The notes below the pieces were generated by a model. It did no database searches. It was given only the letters and a program-made list of their open reading frames with translations, and was not told the origin of the DNA. Both the position numbers and the translations under genes were made by a program. From Lachnospiraceae bacterium (lineage in GTDB: Bacteria > Bacillota > Clostridia > Lachnospirales > Lachnospiraceae), in the NCBI GenBank assembly GCA_017622875.1, contig JAGAQG010000047.1:62001-126000 (forward strand): a stretch of DNA of 64,000 nucleotides, given 5' to 3'. This document shows positions 1 through 8,459 of this stretch, piece after piece. The first letter of the stretch is position 1. Each line of letters opens with the position of its first letter.

Positions 1-344
1 CAGGACCATCATTGATCATCGCTTACGCTCCATGTATCAACCACGGTATCAAAGTTGGTATGAGCAAAGCTCAGACAGAAGAAGCTAACGCAGTAGCTTG
101 TGGTTACTGGCATTGCTTCAGATACAATCCAGCTCTTAAAGAAGCAGGACAGGATGCATTCATGTTAGATTCTAAAGAACCTACAGAAGATTACCAGGCA
201 TTCCTTGATGGTGAAGTACGTTACAACGCTCTGAAACGTGCGAACCCAGACCGTGCTGCAGAACTCTTCGCTAAATCTGAAGAAGTAGCTAAGGCTAGAT
301 ATGAATATCTGAACAGATTAAAAGTTTTACACGGAGCAGAATAA
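1..344 (+). CDS. nifJ: Pyruvate:ferredoxin (flavodoxin) oxidoreductase, C-terminal part
   Basis: Partial gene whose 5' part lies before the window. The frame is open from base 3 and reads GPSLIIAYAPCINHGI, a hallmark of the thiamine-diphosphate-binding end of single-chain pyruvate:ferredoxin oxidoreductases, then GYWHCFRYNP and a helical tail, about 113 residues in all. The family oxidises pyruvate with CoA to acetyl-CoA, CO2 and reduced ferredoxin in the cytoplasm of anaerobes. The gene is followed by a strong intrinsic terminator, so it ends its transcription unit. The ORF is intact to its stop, and the identification from this conserved end is secure. Confidence 0.93.
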   Translation, partial: GPSLIIAYAPCINHGIKVGMSKAQTEEANAVACGYWHCFRYNPALKEAGQDAFMLDSKEPTEDYQAFLDGEVRYNALKRANPDRAAELFAKSEEVAKARYEYLNRLKVLHGAE

Positions 345-400
345 TTGAGGATAAGTGATGTTCGCATCATCTTTTAGATAATTATTGAGTGAAGTGATGG

Positions 401-428
401 GGGCACGCCGAAAAGGCGTGCCCTTTTT
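401..428 (+). terminator. Intrinsic terminator after the PFOR gene
   Basis: GGGCACGCC and GGCGTGCCC form a perfect 9-bp GC-rich stem around the loop GAAAA, followed by TTTTTAT. It lies 57 bases after the PFOR stop codon. Confidence 0.93.
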
Positions 429-449
429 ATGTTCTGATAGAGGCTAAGT

Positions 450-492
450 GGGAAAATAAAAATACCTGAGAGTGTTTGTTCTCTCAGGTATT
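450..492 (-). terminator. Intrinsic terminator of the 74-residue minus-strand gene
   Basis: A 12-bp inverted repeat (AATACCTGAGAG, loop of 8, CTCTCAGGTATT) at 461-492 is followed on the minus strand by a T-rich run (TTTTATTTTCCC). It sits just past the stop of the gene at 498-722. Confidence 0.85.
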
Positions 493-497
493 GAAAA

Positions 498-722
498 TTA
501 TTTTTTTAAATATTTTTTGAGATATTTCTCAGCAACATCTTTTGCGATGTCAAATTTATCTACTAATTTTGCAACAGTTTCGTTTTCTGTTAAGCCCATT
601 TCTTTGCATTTTTTAACAAGCTCTTCGATTGCTTCTTCTGTTACGTTTTCTTTGACGAAGTCTAAGCCTTTGCCCAGTAAATCTTTTGCTTCATCACTCT
701 TTAATAAATCAGCTAATCCCAT
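498..722 (-). CDS. Small helical protein of unknown function (74 aa)
   Basis: I do not recognise a family. The start at 722 is supported by AGGGAGGATACAAC before ATG on the minus strand, and a strong terminator follows, so it is a monocistronic real gene. The product is soluble, rich in Lys and Glu and almost entirely helix-forming. It has repeated amphipathic segments (LLGKGLDFVKENV, AIEELVKKCKEMGL, KDVAEKYLKKYLKK), one cysteine, and no signal peptide or membrane segment. The short helices might form a small bundle. No function can be inferred from neighbours, because the PFOR gene is convergent and the VOC-like gene has its own RBS. Confidence 0.75.
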   Translation of the reverse strand: MGLADLLKSDEAKDLLGKGLDFVKENVTEEAIEELVKKCKEMGLTENETVAKLVDKFDIAKDVAEKYLKKYLKK

Positions 723-823
723 GTTGTATCCTCCCTGTAATTCTCATAAATCTTTCTAAATATAACAAATAATGGGGATGGATACAAGGATTTTCAATAA
801 TTGTTCACGATTCCGGAATATTT

Positions 824-1030
824 CTAAATTGTAATTTCAATTTGATTTCCTTCAATGCCGACAACACAGCTTTCATAGTAACCATCACCGGTAGTACGAG
901 GTCCGCTGACAACTTCATAACCATCTGTTTGCAGTTGCGCGGTAAGAGAATCTACCCTTTCCTTACTGCCAACACTAAATGCAATGTGGATATATCCAGT
1001 GCGTGCAAGGTCCTTTGAAATATCAGACAT
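824..1030 (-). CDS. VOC/glyoxalase-family half-domain protein (68 aa)
   Basis: The sequence [18 protein letters not shown], then [16 protein letters not shown] and GNQIEITI, matches the C-terminal beta-alpha-beta-beta-beta module of vicinal-oxygen-chelate (glyoxalase/bleomycin resistance) proteins, including a metal-ligand-type His and the terminal Glu. Full VOC enzymes have two such modules in about 120-130 residues and this one has a single module. The ATG at 1030 has an AAGGAGAACCTGCC leader, and the space to the divergent gene is too short to hold the missing half. It may be an obligate homodimer or a 5'-truncated remnant that kept a translation start. No substrate can be named. Confidence 0.65.
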   Translation of the reverse strand: MSDISKDLARTGYIHIAFSVGSKERVDSLTAQLQTDGYEVVSGPRTTGDGYYESCVVGIEGNQIEITI

Positions 1031-1150
1031 GGCAGGTTCTCCTTAGTGTTTAGATTGGTTCTATTATATCTGATAGAAAACGCAAAATATAGCAGGAAAA
1101 CACCAGATTTCTATGACAAAACTGCCAGGTTTTGGCTGTGTAAAAAGTTT

Positions 1151-1180
1151 TTGACATGATTATTTCCTTCTATTTATAAT
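1151..1180 (+). promoter_or_regulatory. Sigma-A type promoter of the TrmH-family gene
   Basis: TTGACA (1151-1156), an 18-base spacer and TATAAT (1175-1180), both perfect consensus boxes, lie 37 bases before the chosen start codon. Confidence 0.85.
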
Positions 1181-1216
1181 GTTATCAAGAATGAAATGAA
1201 TTTCAAGGAGAACTCT

Positions 1217-2044
1217 ATGCCTAATATTATAGAAATTACTGATTTTAACGCAACGGAATTGGATATTTATGCCCGCCTGAATGAAAATCAGTTACTGAAT
1301 CGTGCGGAACCTTCCAAAGGTCTGTTCATTGCAGAAAGCCCGAAAGTCGTAGAACGTGCCATGAATGCAGGATATGAACCGGTATCTATGCTGGTAGAGA
1401 AAAAGCACATTGAAGGGGAAGCGAAAGATATAATTGCAAGATGCGGAGATATTCCAATCTATACTGCAGAGTTTGATGTACTTAAACAATTGACAGGATT
1501 TGCATTGACCAGAGGCGTCCTTTGTGCCATGCGGCGTCGGCCGCTGCCAGGTGTGAAAGAGGTTTGTAAAGATGCCAGACGGATTGCAATTTTAGAAAAT
1601 GTGATGAATCCGACCAATGTAGGTGCAATTTTCCGTTCCGCAGCCGCCTTAAATATTGATGCGATACTTTTAACACCGGCATGCAGCAATCCATTATATC
1701 GTCGTTCGGCCAGAGTGAGTATGGGAACGGTATTTCAGATTCCATGGACATACTTTTCAGGAGAAGAGTCCGGATGGCCCCATCCGGGAATTGACGTGTT
1801 GAAAGGTCTGGGATTTAAGACTGCTGCGATGGCATTATGTGATGATACGGTAAGTATTGATGACCCGAAGCTTATGAAGGAAGAAAAGCTGGCAATTATT
1901 TTGGGAACTGAAGGCGATGGACTTGCAGCAGCCACCATTGCAGATTGCGATTATACAGTGAAAATCCCAATGTCTCATGGAGTAGATTCCTTAAATGTAG
2001 CAGCCGCCAGTGCAGTAGCGTTCTGGCAATTAGGAAACCGATAA
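1217..2044 (+). CDS. TrmH/SpoU-family RNA 2'-O-methyltransferase
   Basis: SPOUT-class enzyme that transfers methyl from S-adenosylmethionine to a ribose 2'-OH of tRNA or rRNA. An N-terminal substrate-binding part of about 100 residues (LNENQLLNRAEPSKGLFIAE) is followed by the knotted catalytic domain. That domain carries ENVMNPTNVGAIFRSAAAL (motif 1), ILGTEGDGL (motif 2) and IPMSHGVDSLNVAAASAVA (motif 3), which form the trefoil knot and SAM site. An ATG at 1196 is in frame, but AAGGAGAACTCT directly before 1217 makes the latter the likely start (275 aa). The gene is monocistronic between a consensus promoter and a hairpin. The target nucleotide is unknown. Confidence 0.9.
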   Translation: MPNIIEITDFNATELDIYARLNENQLLNRAEPSKGLFIAESPKVVERAMNAGYEPVSMLVEKKHIEGEAKDIIARCGDIPIYTAEFDVLKQLTGFALTRGVLCAMRRRPLPGVKEVCKDARRIAILENVMNPTNVGAIFRSAAALNIDAILLTPACSNPLYRRSARVSMGTVFQIPWTYFSGEESGWPHPGIDVLKGLGFKTAAMALCDDTVSIDDPKLMKEEKLAIILGTEGDGLAAATIADCDYTVKIPMSHGVDSLNVAAASAVAFWQLGNR

Positions 2045-2050
2045 AGTTAA

Positions 2051-2087
2051 AAGTGGGAATGCTGAGATTTATACAGCATTCCCACTT
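2051..2087. terminator. Bidirectional hairpin between convergent genes
   Basis: A 14-bp perfect inverted repeat (AAGTGGGAATGCTG and its complement around a 9-base loop) lies between the convergent TrmH-family and rubredoxin genes. The T tract is only moderate on both sides (GCTTTG on plus, TTAACTTT on minus). Confidence 0.7.
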
Positions 2088-2103
2088 GCTTTGTAATAGG
2101 AAA

Positions 2104-2259
2104 TTATACTTCACTAAATTCCTCTTTGCCTACCATGCAAAGAGGGCATTCAAAATCTTCTGGAAGATCTTCGAATTTTGTTCCAGGAGCAATTCCGCCT
2201 TCCGGATATCCTAATTCTTCATCATATTCCCATCCACATACGTCGCATACATATTTCAT
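2104..2259 (-). CDS. Rubredoxin (51 aa)
   Basis: A short gene read from the minus strand, beginning [20 protein letters not shown] and ending [14 protein letters not shown]. The two CxxC pairs (C5/C8 and C38/C41) are the four ligands of the mononuclear iron centre. The spacing, the GWEYD and [11 protein letters not shown] segments and the length of about 52 residues are typical of clostridial rubredoxin. It carries single electrons in the cytoplasm, often to oxygen- or peroxide-detoxifying proteins in anaerobes. The start codon at 2259 has an upstream GGAGGTAATAAAT. It is monocistronic and divergent from the DeoR regulator. The usual CPxCG of the second knuckle is CPLCM here, with the Gly replaced. 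Confidence 0.95.
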   Translation of the reverse strand: MKYVCDVCGWEYDEELGYPEGGIAPGTKFEDLPEDFECPLCMVGKEEFSEV

Positions 2260-2475
2260 ATTTATTACCTCCGAAATTCTTTATGGTCATATCATATACG
2301 ACATTGTATTTTTGTTCTGTGACAAACTCACAGATAAAGAAAAATATTGTTTCTTGTGGATTTTTGCGAAAAACAAAAAGAAAATTTATGTAAAAATGTG
2401 AAAAAAACCTACTAAAACCAAAGAAAATATGTTACAATTTACACATAACAAAAAATGAGCGAAGGAGGCAGTACA

Positions 2476-3243
2476 ATGTTAGCAATCGAGCGTAAAAATG
2501 CGATTTTGGAAACATTGCAAAAAGAGCAGCGCGTATTGGTAGCAGAGCTTAGTCAGGAATACGGCGTAACGGAAGAGACTATTAGAAGAGACCTGGATAA
2601 ACTTGAAAAAGAAGGCTTTGTCAAAAAGACTTATGGTGGAGCTGTCTTGAATGAAAATACTAATATAGAGATGCCTTTGCGCATTCGTGAAAAAACAAAT
2701 CGCAAAGAAAAACAGACCATTGCCAAGCTGGTTGCCTCGATGATTGAAGATGGGGACAGTATTATTTTGGATTCTTCATCAACTTCGCTGATGGTAGCTC
2801 AGGAGTTGAAAGACCGAAAGAAGTTGACGGTTATTACAAATTCTCTGGAAGTTCTCATCGAATTTTCAAAATCAAAAGGGGTGCAGGTCATTTCCACAGG
2901 AGGGTTATTGAAGAGCTCAACACTTTCTCTCATTGGAAAGAATGCAGAAAAAACGCTGGAGAATTTCTATGTAGACAAGGCTATCATTTCGTGTAAAGGG
3001 TTGGATGTCAGAAAAGGGGTTACAGATTCTTCCGAGGATGATGCGGAAATCAAAAAGAGTATGGTATCCTGTGCGAAAAGACTCATACTTGCAGCGGACA
3101 GTACCAAATTTGGCAGAATTTCCTTTGCAAAAGTAGTGGATTTTAGGAAGGATGATATTTTAGTCACAGATTCCCTTCCGGATGATACCTGGAGACAGCG
3201 TCTTGCTGAAATTGGTGTCGTAGTGGTGACAGAAGATTCATAA
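2476..3243 (+). CDS. DeoR-family transcriptional regulator of sugar metabolism
   Basis: The N-terminal winged helix (residues 1-60: AIERKNAILETLQ, VTEETIRRDLDKLEKEGFV, KTYGGAVL) is diagnostic of DeoR repressors. The rest is the DeoR sensor domain, with the phosphosugar-binding signatures LDSSSTSLMVAQEL, TVITNSLEV and LILAADSTKFG. Such proteins repress carbohydrate genes and respond to a phosphorylated intermediate. GAAGGAGGCAGTACA before 2476 favours that start over the in-frame ATG at 2455, giving 255 aa. It is 17 bases upstream of rhamnulokinase and probably in its operon, so it likely controls rhamnose or a related deoxysugar; that ligand is inferred from context only. Confidence 0.88.
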   Translation: MLAIERKNAILETLQKEQRVLVAELSQEYGVTEETIRRDLDKLEKEGFVKKTYGGAVLNENTNIEMPLRIREKTNRKEKQTIAKLVASMIEDGDSIILDSSSTSLMVAQELKDRKKLTVITNSLEVLIEFSKSKGVQVISTGGLLKSSTLSLIGKNAEKTLENFYVDKAIISCKGLDVRKGVTDSSEDDAEIKKSMVSCAKRLILAADSTKFGRISFAKVVDFRKDDILVTDSLPDDTWRQRLAEIGVVVVTEDS

Positions 3244-3260
3244 AAAAGGAGAAAGAAAAA

Positions 3261-4685
3261 ATGAGCAATCCAATTTACAATCTTGCATTTGACTTCGGCG
3301 CATCAAGCGGACGTATGATCTTAAGCAAAACAGAAGATGGAAAAATCACATTAGAAGAACTTCATCGTTTTACAAACGATCCAGTTCGTGTTGGAAATGT
3401 GTTCTACTGGGATACATTCCGTTTATATCATGAATTAAAACAGGGCTTAAAGAAAGCCGCTGCAAAAAAACTTCCAATCGAAAGCTTAGCAATCGATACA
3501 TGGGGTGTTGACTACGGTTTACTGGATGAAAACGATAACTTAATCGGTAATCCGATCAACTACCGCGATGACAGAACAATCGGTATCATCGAAGAATCTG
3601 ACAAGCTCGTTCCATTAAAAGAACAGTATGCAAGAACAGGTATCCAGTTCATGAACTTCAATACTGTATACCAGATGATGGCAGATCAGAAAATGAGACC
3701 TTCAGTTCTTGAAAAAGCAAAAACATTACTTTTCATGCCTGATTTATTTGTATTCTTCTTAACAGGAAAAAAAGTTTGTGAATATTCTATCGCAAGTACT
3801 GGTCAGCTTCTCGATGCACAGAAGAGAGATTATGACTATGAACTTCTTGAAAAAATGGGTGTTCGTGCAGATTTACTTCAGCCATTGACAATGCCTGGTA
3901 CAGTAATCGGCGAACTTCTCCCGGAAGTAGTTGAAGAAACAGGCCTTTCAGGAGTGAAAGTGGTAGCTGTTGGTGAACATGATACAGCATCTGCAGTTGC
4001 AGGCTGTCCATTAGAAGATGAAAATGCAGCATTTTTAAGCTGTGGTACATGGTCATTACTTGGTATGGAAATTGATGAACCGATCCTTACAGAAGATGCG
4101 TTCAAATATAACTATACAAACGAAGGTGGTGTTGAAGGTAAGATTCGTCTTCTGAAAAACATCAATGGTCTGTGGGTAATGCAGAACCTTCGCAAGAACT
4201 GGTGTGAATTCGAATATGAAGTAGGATTCCCAGATATTATCAAGGCTTCCAGAGAAGCAAAGAGACAGGATTTCATCATTGACCCTAACGATCCAAGATT
4301 CACAGCTCCTTACAATATGATGAAAGAAGTTATCGGATACTGTGAAGAACACGGACAGGGAACACCAGAAGGTCTTGGCGAAATCGCTATGGCTATTTAC
4401 AATGGTCTGACACAGGAATACGGAAAGACAGTTAGAAATCTTGAAGTTATCTCTGGAAAAACAGTTTCCTGCCTGAACATGGTAGGCGGTGGTATTCAGG
4501 ATCAGCTTCTTTGCGAACTGACAGCAAATGCAATCCAGAAACCAGTTGTAGCTGGCCCAATCGAAGGCTCTGTTCTTGGAAATATCTTAATGCAGTTAAA
4601 GGCAATGGGACATATTCAGGATAGAATCGAAGGAAGAAAGCTTATCAAAGCATCCTTTGAACAGAAAATTCATCAGCCAAAATAA
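3261..4685 (+). CDS. rhaB: Rhamnulokinase (FGGY family)
   Basis: Phosphorylates L-rhamnulose to L-rhamnulose 1-phosphate with ATP, the second step of rhamnose breakdown. FGGY features are visible: the N-terminal phosphate-1 loop LAFDFGASSGRMIL, the catalytic segment LAIDTWGVDYGLLD, YRDDRTIG, a conserved GEHDTASAVAG, and the C-terminal ATP-site LNMVGGGIQDQLLCELTAN. The length of 474 residues is normal. The AAAAAGGAGAAAGAAAAA leader supports the ATG. It follows the DeoR regulator and precedes a PRTase-like gene. Rhamnose isomerase and the aldolase are not in this window, so the pathway must be completed elsewhere. Confidence 0.93.
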   Translation: MSNPIYNLAFDFGASSGRMILSKTEDGKITLEELHRFTNDPVRVGNVFYWDTFRLYHELKQGLKKAAAKKLPIESLAIDTWGVDYGLLDENDNLIGNPINYRDDRTIGIIEESDKLVPLKEQYARTGIQFMNFNTVYQMMADQKMRPSVLEKAKTLLFMPDLFVFFLTGKKVCEYSIASTGQLLDAQKRDYDYELLEKMGVRADLLQPLTMPGTVIGELLPEVVEETGLSGVKVVAVGEHDTASAVAGCPLEDENAAFLSCGTWSLLGMEIDEPILTEDAFKYNYTNEGGVEGKIRLLKNINGLWVMQNLRKNWCEFEYEVGFPDIIKASREAKRQDFIIDPNDPRFTAPYNMMKEVIGYCEEHGQGTPEGLGEIAMAIYNGLTQEYGKTVRNLEVISGKTVSCLNMVGGGIQDQLLCELTANAIQKPVVAGPIEGSVLGNILMQLKAMGHIQDRIEGRKLIKASFEQKIHQPK

Positions 4686-4743
4686 GATGAGAGCGCCCTC
4701 GCCGCGCAATCTATAAAAATGAAACGACAGAAGGGAGAATCTT

Positions 4744-5394
4744 ATGGCAGGATTTGAAAACACATTGAAAAAATACCCATCAAAACTTGATTCTAATGTA
4801 GTGCTGAAGGTATATGAAGGACATTTTGCGACTGTGCATTCACACATCACAAAATACATTGATTTTGCTACGATCAAATCCAGAAGAAGCGAAGCTTTGG
4901 CAGCTGCAAACATCCTTGCAGATAAATATGTAAATACTACGATTGTAGATACAATCCTTTGCATGGAGGGTACGGAAGTAATCGGCGCATATCTTGCAGA
5001 TAAGCTGACAAGAAATGGTATCATGTCCATGAATGCTCATAAGACAATTTATGTAGTATCTCCTGAAGTAGGAACCGGCGGACAGATGGTATTCCGTGAT
5101 AATAATGAATTCATGATTCGCGGAAAGCATGTCCTTTTACTGGTAGCATCTGCATCTACAGGTGGAACAATTTTTCAGAGTGCAGAATGCATTGAATATT
5201 ATGGTGGAACCATTGCCGGTATCAGTGCAATTTTTAGTGCGACACCAAAGGTTGGAAATCATGAAGTGAACTCCATTTTTACGGCAGATGATGTTCCGGG
5301 ATATGGCAGCTATAAGATGAAAGATTGTCCATGCTGCAAGAACAGACAGAAGCTGGATGCAATTGTAAACGCATACGGTTACAGTAAAATTTAA
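4744..5394 (+). CDS. Orotate-phosphoribosyltransferase-like protein with altered PRPP loop
   Basis: The 216-residue fold resembles type I phosphoribosyltransferases. It has a helix-rich N terminus, IVDTILCMEGTEVIGAYLAD, and a loop in the position of the PRPP motif reading VLLLVASASTGGT (residues about 130-142). In active enzymes the loop carries two acidic residues before x-x-TTGGT; here they are Ala135 and Ser136, although the TGGT end is intact. The C terminus adds a CPCCKN knuckle, a possible zinc site. GAAGGGAG precedes the ATG, and a terminator follows. It lies downstream of rhaB, possibly co-transcribed. It may bind a nucleotide or PRPP without transferring it; the function is not established. 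Confidence 0.75.
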   Translation: MAGFENTLKKYPSKLDSNVVLKVYEGHFATVHSHITKYIDFATIKSRRSEALAAANILADKYVNTTIVDTILCMEGTEVIGAYLADKLTRNGIMSMNAHKTIYVVSPEVGTGGQMVFRDNNEFMIRGKHVLLLVASASTGGTIFQSAECIEYYGGTIAGISAIFSATPKVGNHEVNSIFTADDVPGYGSYKMKDCPCCKNRQKLDAIVNAYGYSKI

Positions 5395-5408
5395 TACAGT
5401 TACATAGT

Positions 5409-5440
5409 AAGGGGCTTCCTTTGAGGGGAGCTCCTTTTGT
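5409..5440 (+). terminator. Terminator after the PRTase-like gene
   Basis: AAGGGGCT and AGCTCCTT form an 8-bp stem with one G-U pair and a 12-base loop, followed by TTTG. It lies 15 bases after the stop codon. Confidence 0.65.
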
Positions 5441-5557
5441 ATGAGCAAAAGTATCAGGATGTTATGGGAATTATATGAAGCAGGGCTTGTCACTGCTTGA
5501 CAAAAATGATATGATATCTACGTATGTGAAAATGTGCCTTAAAGGAGCGAAAATCTT

Positions 5558-6514
5558 ATGAAATGGAATAAATATACATTAAAGACCCGCACCGAAGCAG
5601 AAGATATCATCAGCAGCATGATGATGGATGTAGGTGTGGAAGGAATCGAGATTGAAGATAAAGTACCTTTGACGGAAGCAGATAAGGCTCAGATGTTTGT
5701 AGATATCATGCCAATCGTCGGAGAAGATGACGGAACAGCTTATATCAGCTTTTATTTAGAACCAGAAATGGATCAGGAAGAAATGCTTCGAAAAGTCCGC
5801 GAAGGATTAGAAGAAATTTCTGAGTGGATGGATATTGGGGAAGCTACCATCACAGCATCTGAAACAGAAGATAAAGACTGGATCAATAACTGGAAAGAGT
5901 ATTTCCATCAGTTTTATGTAGATGACATTCTCATCAAACCATCATGGGAAGAAGTAAAGCCGGAAGATAAAGAGAAACTTCTGATTCAGATTGACCCAGG
6001 TACCGCATTTGGTACAGGAATGCACGAGACAACTCAGCTTTGCATTCGTCAGATCAAAAAATATGTGACACCTGAAACAAAGCTTTTAGATGTAGGATGC
6101 GGAAGCGGTATTCTCTCTATCGTTGCATTAAAGCTTGGTGCAGAATCAGCAGTTGGTACAGATCTTGACCCATGTGCGATTACTGCTACAAAAGAAAATA
6201 CAGAGGTAAATGGTATTCCGGAAGAAAAATTCGAAGTGATGATTGGTAATATCATCGACGATAAAGAGATTCAGGACAGAGTTGGTTACGAAAAATACGA
6301 TATTGTTGTGGCAAACATTCTGGCAGATGTTTTAGTACCATTAACACCAGTGATCATCAATCAGATGAAAGTTGGAGGTTTATATATTACTTCCGGTATC
6401 ATCGATGACAAAGAAGAGACAGTTGTAGAAGCAGTGAAGGCAGCAGACCTTGAAGTCTTAGAAGTCACTTATCAGGGCGAATGGGTGTCTGTAACTGCAA
6501 GAAAAAACGGGTAA
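5558..6514 (+). CDS. prmA: Ribosomal protein L11 methyltransferase
   Basis: SAM-dependent enzyme that methylates lysines and the N terminus of ribosomal protein L11. The N-terminal L11-recognition domain starts MKWNKYTLKTRTEAEDIIS. The catalytic Rossmann domain has the family signature DPGTAFGTGMHETTQLC, the SAM loop LLDVGCGSGILSIVALKLGA, and VVANILADVLVPL, equivalent to the NPPF/NxxA active-site motif. The length of 318 residues is normal. AAAGGAGCGAAAATCTT precedes the ATG. A perfect TTGACA at 5497-5502 with a poor -10 may be its promoter. It is the first gene of a translation-modification operon with rsmE, 4 bases downstream. Confidence 0.95.
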   Translation: MKWNKYTLKTRTEAEDIISSMMMDVGVEGIEIEDKVPLTEADKAQMFVDIMPIVGEDDGTAYISFYLEPEMDQEEMLRKVREGLEEISEWMDIGEATITASETEDKDWINNWKEYFHQFYVDDILIKPSWEEVKPEDKEKLLIQIDPGTAFGTGMHETTQLCIRQIKKYVTPETKLLDVGCGSGILSIVALKLGAESAVGTDLDPCAITATKENTEVNGIPEEKFEVMIGNIIDDKEIQDRVGYEKYDIVVANILADVLVPLTPVIINQMKVGGLYITSGIIDDKEETVVEAVKAADLEVLEVTYQGEWVSVTARKNG

Positions 6515-6518
6515 TACT

Positions 6519-7259
6519 ATGAGTCATTTTTTTATCACTTCCGCACAGGTTGCCGGCGAGGTGCTGACCATTGTGGGAGATGACGTTAATCATATGAAAA
6601 ATGTACTCCGCATGAGAGAAGGGGAGCACTTTTCCGTAGCGGATGAAAATGGGATGTGCTATGAATGTGCGGTGGAAACACTGGAAAAACATCAGGTAAC
6701 TGCCAAAATTTTGGAAAAGAAGATGGGAGAAACAGAGCTTTCTTCGAAAATCTATCTTTTTCAGGGACTTCCAAAGTCGGATAAGATGGAGTTTATCATC
6801 CAGAAAGCGGTAGAGCTTGGGGCTTACCAGATCATTCCCGTAGCAACAAAACGTGCTATCGTAAAATTGGATGCAAAGAAAGAAGCTTCCAAGTTAAAAC
6901 GCTGGCAAGCAATCGCAGAGGGTGCTGCAAAGCAGTCTGGAAGAATGTTGATTCCACAGATTTCGGAAGTAAAATCCTTTGAGGAAGCCTTAAAAGCGGC
7001 GGCGAAGCTGGATGTAAATATTATTCCATATGAATGTGCCCGCGGCATGGAAGGAACCCGAGAAATCTTTCACAGCATTAAACCAGGTCAGAGTGTGGGA
7101 ATCTTCATTGGTCCGGAAGGCGGATGGGAAGAGTCTGAAGTAGCAAAAGCACAGGCGCAAAATGTTCAGCCAGTGACTTTAGGCAGGAGAATTCTTCGAA
7201 CAGAAACTGCCGGGTTGACCACATTGTCTATTCTCATGTATTTATTAGAAGAAGCGTAA
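6519..7259 (+). CDS. rsmE: 16S rRNA (uracil(1498)-N(3))-methyltransferase
   Basis: Methylates N3 of U1498 in 16S rRNA using SAM. The N-terminal PUA-like domain (VNHMKNVLRMREGEHFSVAD) is followed by a SPOUT knot with GLPKSDKMEFIIQKAVELGA, the SAM-site IGPEGGWEESEVAKA, and LGRRILRTETAGLTTLSILM. The length of 246 residues is usual. It starts 4 bases after prmA, an arrangement widely conserved in Firmicutes, so the two are co-translated. Nothing is anomalous. Confidence 0.95.
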   Translation: MSHFFITSAQVAGEVLTIVGDDVNHMKNVLRMREGEHFSVADENGMCYECAVETLEKHQVTAKILEKKMGETELSSKIYLFQGLPKSDKMEFIIQKAVELGAYQIIPVATKRAIVKLDAKKEASKLKRWQAIAEGAAKQSGRMLIPQISEVKSFEEALKAAAKLDVNIIPYECARGMEGTREIFHSIKPGQSVGIFIGPEGGWEESEVAKAQAQNVQPVTLGRRILRTETAGLTTLSILMYLLEEA

Positions 7260-7288
7260 GTTGCATTTTAAAATAGAAGAGGAAAAAT

Positions 7289-8443
7289 ATGCAGGCATAT
7301 TTAGATAATTCTGCCACAACAGTCTGCGAACCGGGAGTCGTAGAAAAAGTCGTTCAAATGATGAGCGTAGCTTTCGGAAACCCGTCAGCAATGCATAACA
7401 AGGGTGTTGAAGCAGAAAACTATGTAAAAGAAGCAAAAGAAATCATTGCAAAAACAATGAAGGTGCAGGAAAAGGAAATTCTTTTCACTTCCGGCGGTAC
7501 AGAAAGTAATAATATGGCTATCATGGGCTGTGCAGCAGCCAACCACCGCATGGGTAAGCACCTGATCACTACGAGGATTGAACATCCATCCGTAGGAAAT
7601 GTCATGAAACATATGGAAGAAGAAGGATATGAAGTTACCTATCTTCCGGTAGATGAAAACGGTATTGTAAAACTGGACAAATTGCAGGAAGCATTAAGGC
7701 CAGATACCATGTTGGTATCAGTCATGTATGTAAATAATGAAATCGGTGCAGTTCAGCCAATTGAAGAAATTTCTAAAATCGTAAAGGCAAACAACAAAGC
7801 TACATTATTCCATGTGGATGCCATTCAGGCTTACGGAAAATACCGCATTTTCCCGAAAAAAATGGGAATTGACCTTTTATCTGTCAGCGGTCATAAAATT
7901 CATGGACCAAAAGGTGTTGGATTCTTATACTGCGACGCAAAGGTAAAAATCAAGCCAATCATTTTTGGAGGCGGTCAGCAGAAAGATTTACGTTCCGGTA
8001 CAGAAAACGTTCCGGGAATCGTAGGACTTGCGGAGGCGGCCAAAGAAATTTATACAGACTTTGAAGCAAAGATCGAACATTTATATGAAGTGAAGGCACA
8101 CTTTGTGGAAGAGATCAGCAAACTGGAAGACGTAAAAGTAAACGGTCTCACAGGGAAGGATTCTGCGCCACATGTTGTTAGTGTCAGCTTCCCGGGGGTT
8201 CGAAGCGAAGTGTTATTACATTCTTTAGAGGAAAGGGAAGTGTATGCTTCCGCAGGAAGTGCATGTTCCTCAAATAAACCGGCAGTGAGCGCTACATTAA
8301 AGGCGATTAATGTACCGAAAGAACATTTAGACAGCACATTGCGTTTTAGCTTCAGTGTTCATACAACCAAAGAAGAAATTGATTATTGTATCGAAGTATT
8401 AAAGGAACTGCTTCCGATGCTTCGTAAGTACGCAAGACATTAA
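7289..8443 (+). CDS. Cysteine desulfurase (NifS/IscS-like)
   Basis: PLP enzyme that takes sulfur from L-cysteine as an enzyme persulfide and gives alanine. It starts MQAYLDNSATTVCEPGVVEK. The PLP lysine lies in SVSGHKIHGPKGVGF, and the persulfide cysteine in ASAGSACSSNKPAVSATL, a mobile-loop type of NifS/IscS enzymes. The length of 384 residues is normal. GAAGAGGAAAAAT precedes the ATG. It is immediately upstream of thiI, the pairing known in Bacillus (NifZ-ThiI), so the likely acceptor is ThiI for 4-thiouridine in tRNA and possibly thiamine thiazole, rather than an Fe-S scaffold. Confidence 0.93.
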   Translation: MQAYLDNSATTVCEPGVVEKVVQMMSVAFGNPSAMHNKGVEAENYVKEAKEIIAKTMKVQEKEILFTSGGTESNNMAIMGCAAANHRMGKHLITTRIEHPSVGNVMKHMEEEGYEVTYLPVDENGIVKLDKLQEALRPDTMLVSVMYVNNEIGAVQPIEEISKIVKANNKATLFHVDAIQAYGKYRIFPKKMGIDLLSVSGHKIHGPKGVGFLYCDAKVKIKPIIFGGGQQKDLRSGTENVPGIVGLAEAAKEIYTDFEAKIEHLYEVKAHFVEEISKLEDVKVNGLTGKDSAPHVVSVSFPGVRSEVLLHSLEEREVYASAGSACSSNKPAVSATLKAINVPKEHLDSTLRFSFSVHTTKEEIDYCIEVLKELLPMLRKYARH

Positions 8444-8459
8444 GAAAAGGAAAGAGAAG

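Noticed and set aside
472..759. 95-codon plus-strand frame opposite the 74-residue minus-strand gene
   Set aside because: The minus-strand gene has an RBS and a terminator; the plus frame is Ser/Phe rich, lacks an RBS and runs through the terminator hairpin.
8195..8215. GGTTCGAA resembling a tRNA T-loop
   Set aside because: It lies within the cysteine desulfurase coding frame, and no cloverleaf can be drawn around it; no tRNA gene was found elsewhere either.
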